Program-made: the position numbers and the translations under genes
The notes under the pieces: model-generated
The model's input: the letters and a program-made list of their open reading frames with translations, nothing else
Databases searched by the model: none
Told to the model about the DNA's origin: nothing
Shown here: positions 60,391-64,000 of the stretch, piece by piece
Layout: each line of letters starts with the position of its first letter
Position numbering within the stretch: position 1 is the first letter of the stretch
Source: Nilaparvata lugens
Lineage: Eukaryota > Arthropoda > Insecta > Hemiptera > Delphacidae
DNA length: 64,000 bases
NCBI RefSeq assembly: GCF_014356525.2
Contig: NC_052507.1
Location: 34,413,513-34,477,512 of the forward strand
Reading direction: 5' to 3'

Positions 60391-60595
60391 CTCTTATTCT
60401 ACTTATACTTCTTCTTTTCTTCTTCTTTCTTCTTCATCTTCTTCTTCTTCTTCTTCTTCTTCTTCTTCTTCTTCTTCTTCTTCTTCTTCTTCTTCTTCTT
60501 CTCTTCTTCTTCTTTTTCTTTTTTTTTCTTCTTCTTCTTCTTCTTCTTCTTCTTCTTCTTCTTCTTCTTCTTCTTCTTCTTCTTCCTCATTCACT
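60391..60595. repeat. (CTT)n / (GAA)n microsatellite
   Basis: A long plus-strand (CTT)n tract has one central interruption ('tctttttctttttttttc' near 60511-60530). Its minus-strand frames read as poly-Lys or poly-Glu and are not genes. It sits in a wider pyrimidine-rich zone (60300-60660). Confidence 0.95.
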
Positions 60596-61416
60596 TTTAT
60601 CTTCTTTCATTCCTCATGATCATTGACTTTCTCCTCATCTTTTCCTTCTTCTACCACTGTTTTTTTATACCTTGCTGTCTAATCTAGAAGAAAAAACAAC
60701 CAATAATGCGTAAATTATTGTGGGTGTTAAGTTTCGACAGGTTGTGAGATTGTATACTTTGAAGTGTGTGAACCGGCTCATATGAATGGGCATGAGCAGG
60801 CCTGTAAGGAATGCGGCAGGTTTTAATCGATGTGCGGTTTGACTTGCTTGAACTTTTGCTGGATGGGCCACTCTCAGATTACTTTTTAGAAACCGAAATC
60901 ATTTATTATGAATGATACATTGTATCTTGAGAGGGGAAAAGGTATTCAAATCAATGCAATGCTTCTCATGAGACAGTTGAACTTTATTCAACAAGTCTTC
61001 TATGAAATACACAAGCAATCTGATACACAATCACAGAAAATATCACTGTCATGAAGTGATCTCATTAAAACCGACCAGTTTCAAGATCTCCCCTGAATCA
61101 TCCATGAGAGACCAGGGTTTAGAATTTATAGAACCGGTGTTTCTATAATTGACCAGAGCCTTTTGATTCATTGAATAATCTCAATGAAAGGAGACAGTTT
61201 AGTTTGTTTTCTCTCTTGAGAAGTAATCAATAGGCATTGTTTTTTCGTCTGTAATTAATTATGAAATCAACTGTTGCTATTCATATCATCCTTTTTATAG
61301 GAGTGGGTCTGTAATCTTCATAATATCGAATCCGTAATATTGAAATCTTCGCATAGAAATTTCTGTTAGTTTTTATTCCTTATTCGAGATGGAAACTGCA
61401 GCAGATTACGTACTGT
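60596..61416. other. Non-coding stretch
   Basis: Nothing is recognised. Confidence 0.45.
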
Positions 61417-61430
61417 GTTCCTGAATGAGG

Positions 61431-61880
61431 AACTATATGGTGCAGAAACCTGGGTACTTACTTAGAGGGACGAGACCATACTCAATGTCTGGGAAAGAAA
61501 GATACTCCGAAAAATCTACGGACCCAACTATAGTGGTGGAGAGTGGAGGATCCGCACTAACCAAGAGTTGCGAGAGCTCTACAACAACCCAGACAATGTA
61601 GTTGAAATAAAAATGAGACGTCTAGGTTGGTTAGGACATGTTGAGCGCATGGATGACTCAAGGAGCGCAAAGATAGTCCACAGAATGAATCCTGGAGGAA
61701 AAGGACTGAGGGGAAGACCAAGAATGCGTTGAATTGACGACGTGGAGAATGACGTCTTGAGGCAGATGGGTATCGGAGGATGAAGAAGGAAAGCTCAAAA
61801 TCGGGACGAATGGATAGGCATATTGCGGGAGGCCAAGACCCTTAATGGGTTGTAGAGCCGAGGAGTAAGTAAGTAAGTAA
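61431..61880 (+). mobile_element. 5'-truncated RTE-like LINE fragment with 14-bp target duplication
   Basis: The 450-bp insert starts inside the reverse-transcriptase C-terminal region and ends in a (TAAG)n tail (about 61863-61880). It is flanked by GTTCCTGAATGAGG at 61417-61430 and again at 61881-61894, a perfect 14-bp target-site duplication. 5' truncation, a short-repeat 3' tail and a variable-length duplication are classic for target-primed reverse transcription. The conserved peptide places it in the RTE-like group (see the pseudogene entry). Confidence 0.93.
61433..61856 (+). pseudogene. RTE-like reverse transcriptase C-terminal remnant
   Basis: One continuous frame reads LYGAETWVLT*RDETI, then ERKILRKIYGP, GEWRIRTNQELRELY, MRRLGWLGHVERMDD, GRPRMR*IDDVENDV, GG*RRKAQNRDEW and ILREAKTLNGL before the natural stop. 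These are the familiar tail motifs of RTE-type 'endonuclease-reverse transcriptase' proteins. Three in-frame stops are present. Two replace expected Trp codons (TGG to TGA) and one replaces an expected Lys/Gln. There are no frameshifts, so decay has been by point mutation since insertion, or the source copy was already mutated. Confidence 0.9.
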
Positions 61881-61894
61881 GTTCCTGAATGAGG

Positions 61895-63435
61895 GCTATT
61901 TATGGTATTGCTTTGTCTGCTTCGTAGGATGACGGTGAGGCGAGAAACTTATTAAGTTCGCACTTTAAATTTATGCTTAGCTTCCTATGAGCAGTTGAAG
62001 AATTAAACGGTAGCCTAAGCATGACTAAACAGGCGGTTGCTTGACCGTTGCTTGCCTGGCTGAGAAAGGTTAACTCAAGGCAAACTACAAACTGGTAACG
62101 TAACGAAAGGCCGAGTAAATATTTAAAGTACAATAAATGAAGTATAAGCGAGAATTCTTTTCCCATAGTAGAAAAAAGTTGAATCGTGCTCTATCGACTG
62201 CTATCGATGCTGTTGAATAAATAAGATACTCGAGTATCGGTTGTTAAATATACTTATCGGAAACAGTTCAAACAAGGGTAACGTTTACAACTGTTCATAG
62301 AATGATTGCTCTGGGAATGTTGACTTTGCTCTCCATACAAAACGGCCTTGTTCTGTCTGGATATAATCACATCATTAAACTGTAACTTCAATATCTTCTA
62401 TCCAAGATCCTTATCATAATAACACCTCACTTCAAGTGTAACATCACCTTACTGTGACTATTTATTATAAACCACTTTTATGTAACAATAAGTGCGGAAG
62501 CCTTGTTGAAGTTTTATGACGATATAATTAATACAATGTTGTGAGTAGTTGCAACTTTATAGTAATGTTCGTGACTGAGGAAAGTCTTGAATAGATAGCA
62601 GGAATTACATATCTCAGAGTTAATATAACTTTCTCAAGGTAGGGGCTACTCTGAATTTTTGGAAATGTGTGTGTGATGGCAAGAAAAAAACTTCCTTCTC
62701 CCTAATTCCTGACAGAGCCGCAAAAGCGGCCCATGTAAATCTTGTAAGAGAATATCCTACAATGCATCATCCAAAAATTAATATCCAGAACGTGCTGCGT
62801 GCCAGCCTCCATGGCTGCAACCAAGATTTGTGGCTGCAATATATCAAAAATTTTGGATGCGGTTATTTTTAATCCGTCTCATACATTTCCTGTTCATCAA
62901 AAGGCTTTACCGATTAGGAAAGAGTTTGGAAAAATTGGATTGATTAGGGGAATTGAACATGAAGTTCCAATAATATCATATGTGGGATATTGGAGTAGAT
63001 GCAAAAATGTATTGAGAATTGGAAATCGACGACTTCGATTCTGAGGTGAATCTGTGCATTTGGTGCTTGCTGTGGAGTTGTGCTCTGCACATTGCATCAC
63101 GCTGATATGAAGGGGCAATTATTAGTAGTCTTCAAAGTTGACCGGTAACATGGTACACTGTGTATCTTAAACTCCAATTGGTTTATCGATGATAATAGAA
63201 GCAATGGGAATTTTTTTCCGATAAACCGGGGCACTCTTTTCAAATATTTTAAATTTGGGAATATTTGTTACAAATTCCAAACTTGTCTTGGATGTGATGA
63301 TTAATAAATTTGAGAATGCATTACTACTGTACATGTGGAACAATTCAGTTTGTTAATAAATTCACTATCATTGACATTGGTTTATAATATTGTATCAATA
63401 ACTGTATTCTAATTTATTTCTTCATCTTGTTGCAG
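61895..63435. other. Non-coding stretch ending in a strong 3' splice-like site
   Basis: No gene is recognised. The small frames at 62669-63118 on both strands lack domains. The last about 30 bases carry CTAAT, a pyrimidine tract and TTGCAG. Confidence 0.45.
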
Positions 63436-63441
63436 GTGAGT
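63412..63441 (+). promoter_or_regulatory. Candidate recursive splice (ratchet) site
   Basis: A branch-like CTAAT and the tract 'ttatttcttcatcttgttg' lead to CAG at 63433-63435, immediately followed by GTGAGTAAT. This is a zero-length exon arrangement. All three frames downstream close within nine codons, so there is no coding exon here. The layout matches the recursive-splice consensus described for long insect introns (pyrimidine tract, NCAG|GTRAGT). Usage is inferred only. Confidence 0.45.
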
Positions 63442-64000
63442 AATCTATTGGAATATGTGTAACCATTTCTCAAATGGAAGTGGATCATGTTTTATACGGA
63501 GGGAGTGAGTAAGTTTCAATTATTCCTATCATGATAATCAATATGAAGTATCTTTAGGGCTACTCGATATCCAGTAAAACGGAACACGTATTTTACAATG
63601 AACAGAATGTATTACATTGTTCAAGAAATGAGAATATGCATTTATTTCTCCATTCAAAATATGCTGCTTATGTAACCCTCAAATCCATGAGTGTTTGGAA
63701 ATCTCTATAACCGAAATGATACAGTATCAAAAACGATGAAACAAAAGTGTATGTCTTGCCATGAAATGTCTCACTGGAGACTGGTAGGGAGGCCCTCTGC
63801 AAAGGTCTTATAGACAGAATACTGAAAATGATACTTGACAAATTGATGATTGATGATTGACAATGATGATTGATGATTTGTCATTCTAGTCTCATATATG
63901 TTGAATAGAAATTATTACCCACCGTTGATTTCTACAGCATTATTCCTCACACTTTATGGACAAAGACTCTTTCTAAAACTTTCCGTTTTTATATCTAGCT
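63442..64000. other. Non-coding stretch
   Basis: Nothing is recognised apart from a short 'gatgatt' repeat at about 63845-63880. Confidence 0.45.

Noticed and set aside
60399..60594. Poly-Lys and poly-Glu ORFs
   Set aside because: They are translations of a (CTT)n microsatellite in different frames.

Overview
This is an AT-rich eukaryotic window from an animal, most likely an insect. It has no bacterial operon structure. The repeat at 7407-10319 and the other transposons look hemipteran (planthopper-like) to me, but that is a memory-based impression and not a search result. I found no confident host protein-coding gene. Nearly all long ORFs are chance frames or low-complexity frames over pyrimidine, purine or (CTT)n tracts.

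The recognisable content is transposon-derived. A nearly full-length non-LTR retrotransposon of CR1/L2/Crack-like type lies on the minus strand (52159 to about 58575). It has an open coiled-coil/RRM ORF1 and an endonuclease-reverse transcriptase ORF2 broken by one in-frame stop and one frameshift. A 5'-truncated RTE-like fragment (61431-61880) has a perfect 14-bp target duplication. A decayed hAT transposon (24433-25383) has a perfect 8-bp target duplication. There are several non-autonomous hairpin or TIR elements (11641-11678, 22619-23341, 31088-32215, 34750-35093, 47774-47952), a 2.9-kb dispersed repeat (7407-10319) that contains a tRNA-Lys-like stretch, and a weak LINE 5' fragment (10890-11261). 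Tandem arrays include a 16-copy 40-bp minisatellite (38590-39236), a 47-48-bp minisatellite (56048-56242), and (TA)n and (GAA/CTT)n tracts.

Layout: 1-7406, no gene. 7407-10346, dispersed repeat with a nested insertion. 10347-21425, gene-poor, with MITE ends and a CpG-rich promoter/enhancer-like block near 15 kb. 21426-21484, candidate micro-exon or recursive splice site. 22.1-23.3 kb, pyrimidine tract and composite foldback. 24.4-25.4 kb, hAT. 26.46-26.67 kb, CpG-rich block with a mini-ORF. 31.1-32.2 kb, long hairpin element. 34.75-35.1 kb, Harbinger-like MITE. 38.6-39.2 kb, minisatellite. 47.8 kb, hairpin MITE. 52.2-58.6 kb, LINE. 61.4-61.9 kb, RTE fragment. 63436, second recursive-splice-like junction.

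The most interesting signal is a pair of plus-strand junctions (21425/21426 and 63435/63436). At each, a strong 3' splice site (branch-like CTAAT, pyrimidine tract, TTGCAG) abuts a strong 5' splice site (GTGAGT). This is the layout of recursive-splicing ratchet points. Together with the lack of other exons, it suggests the window may lie inside one very long plus-strand intron. That is an inference from sequence alone.
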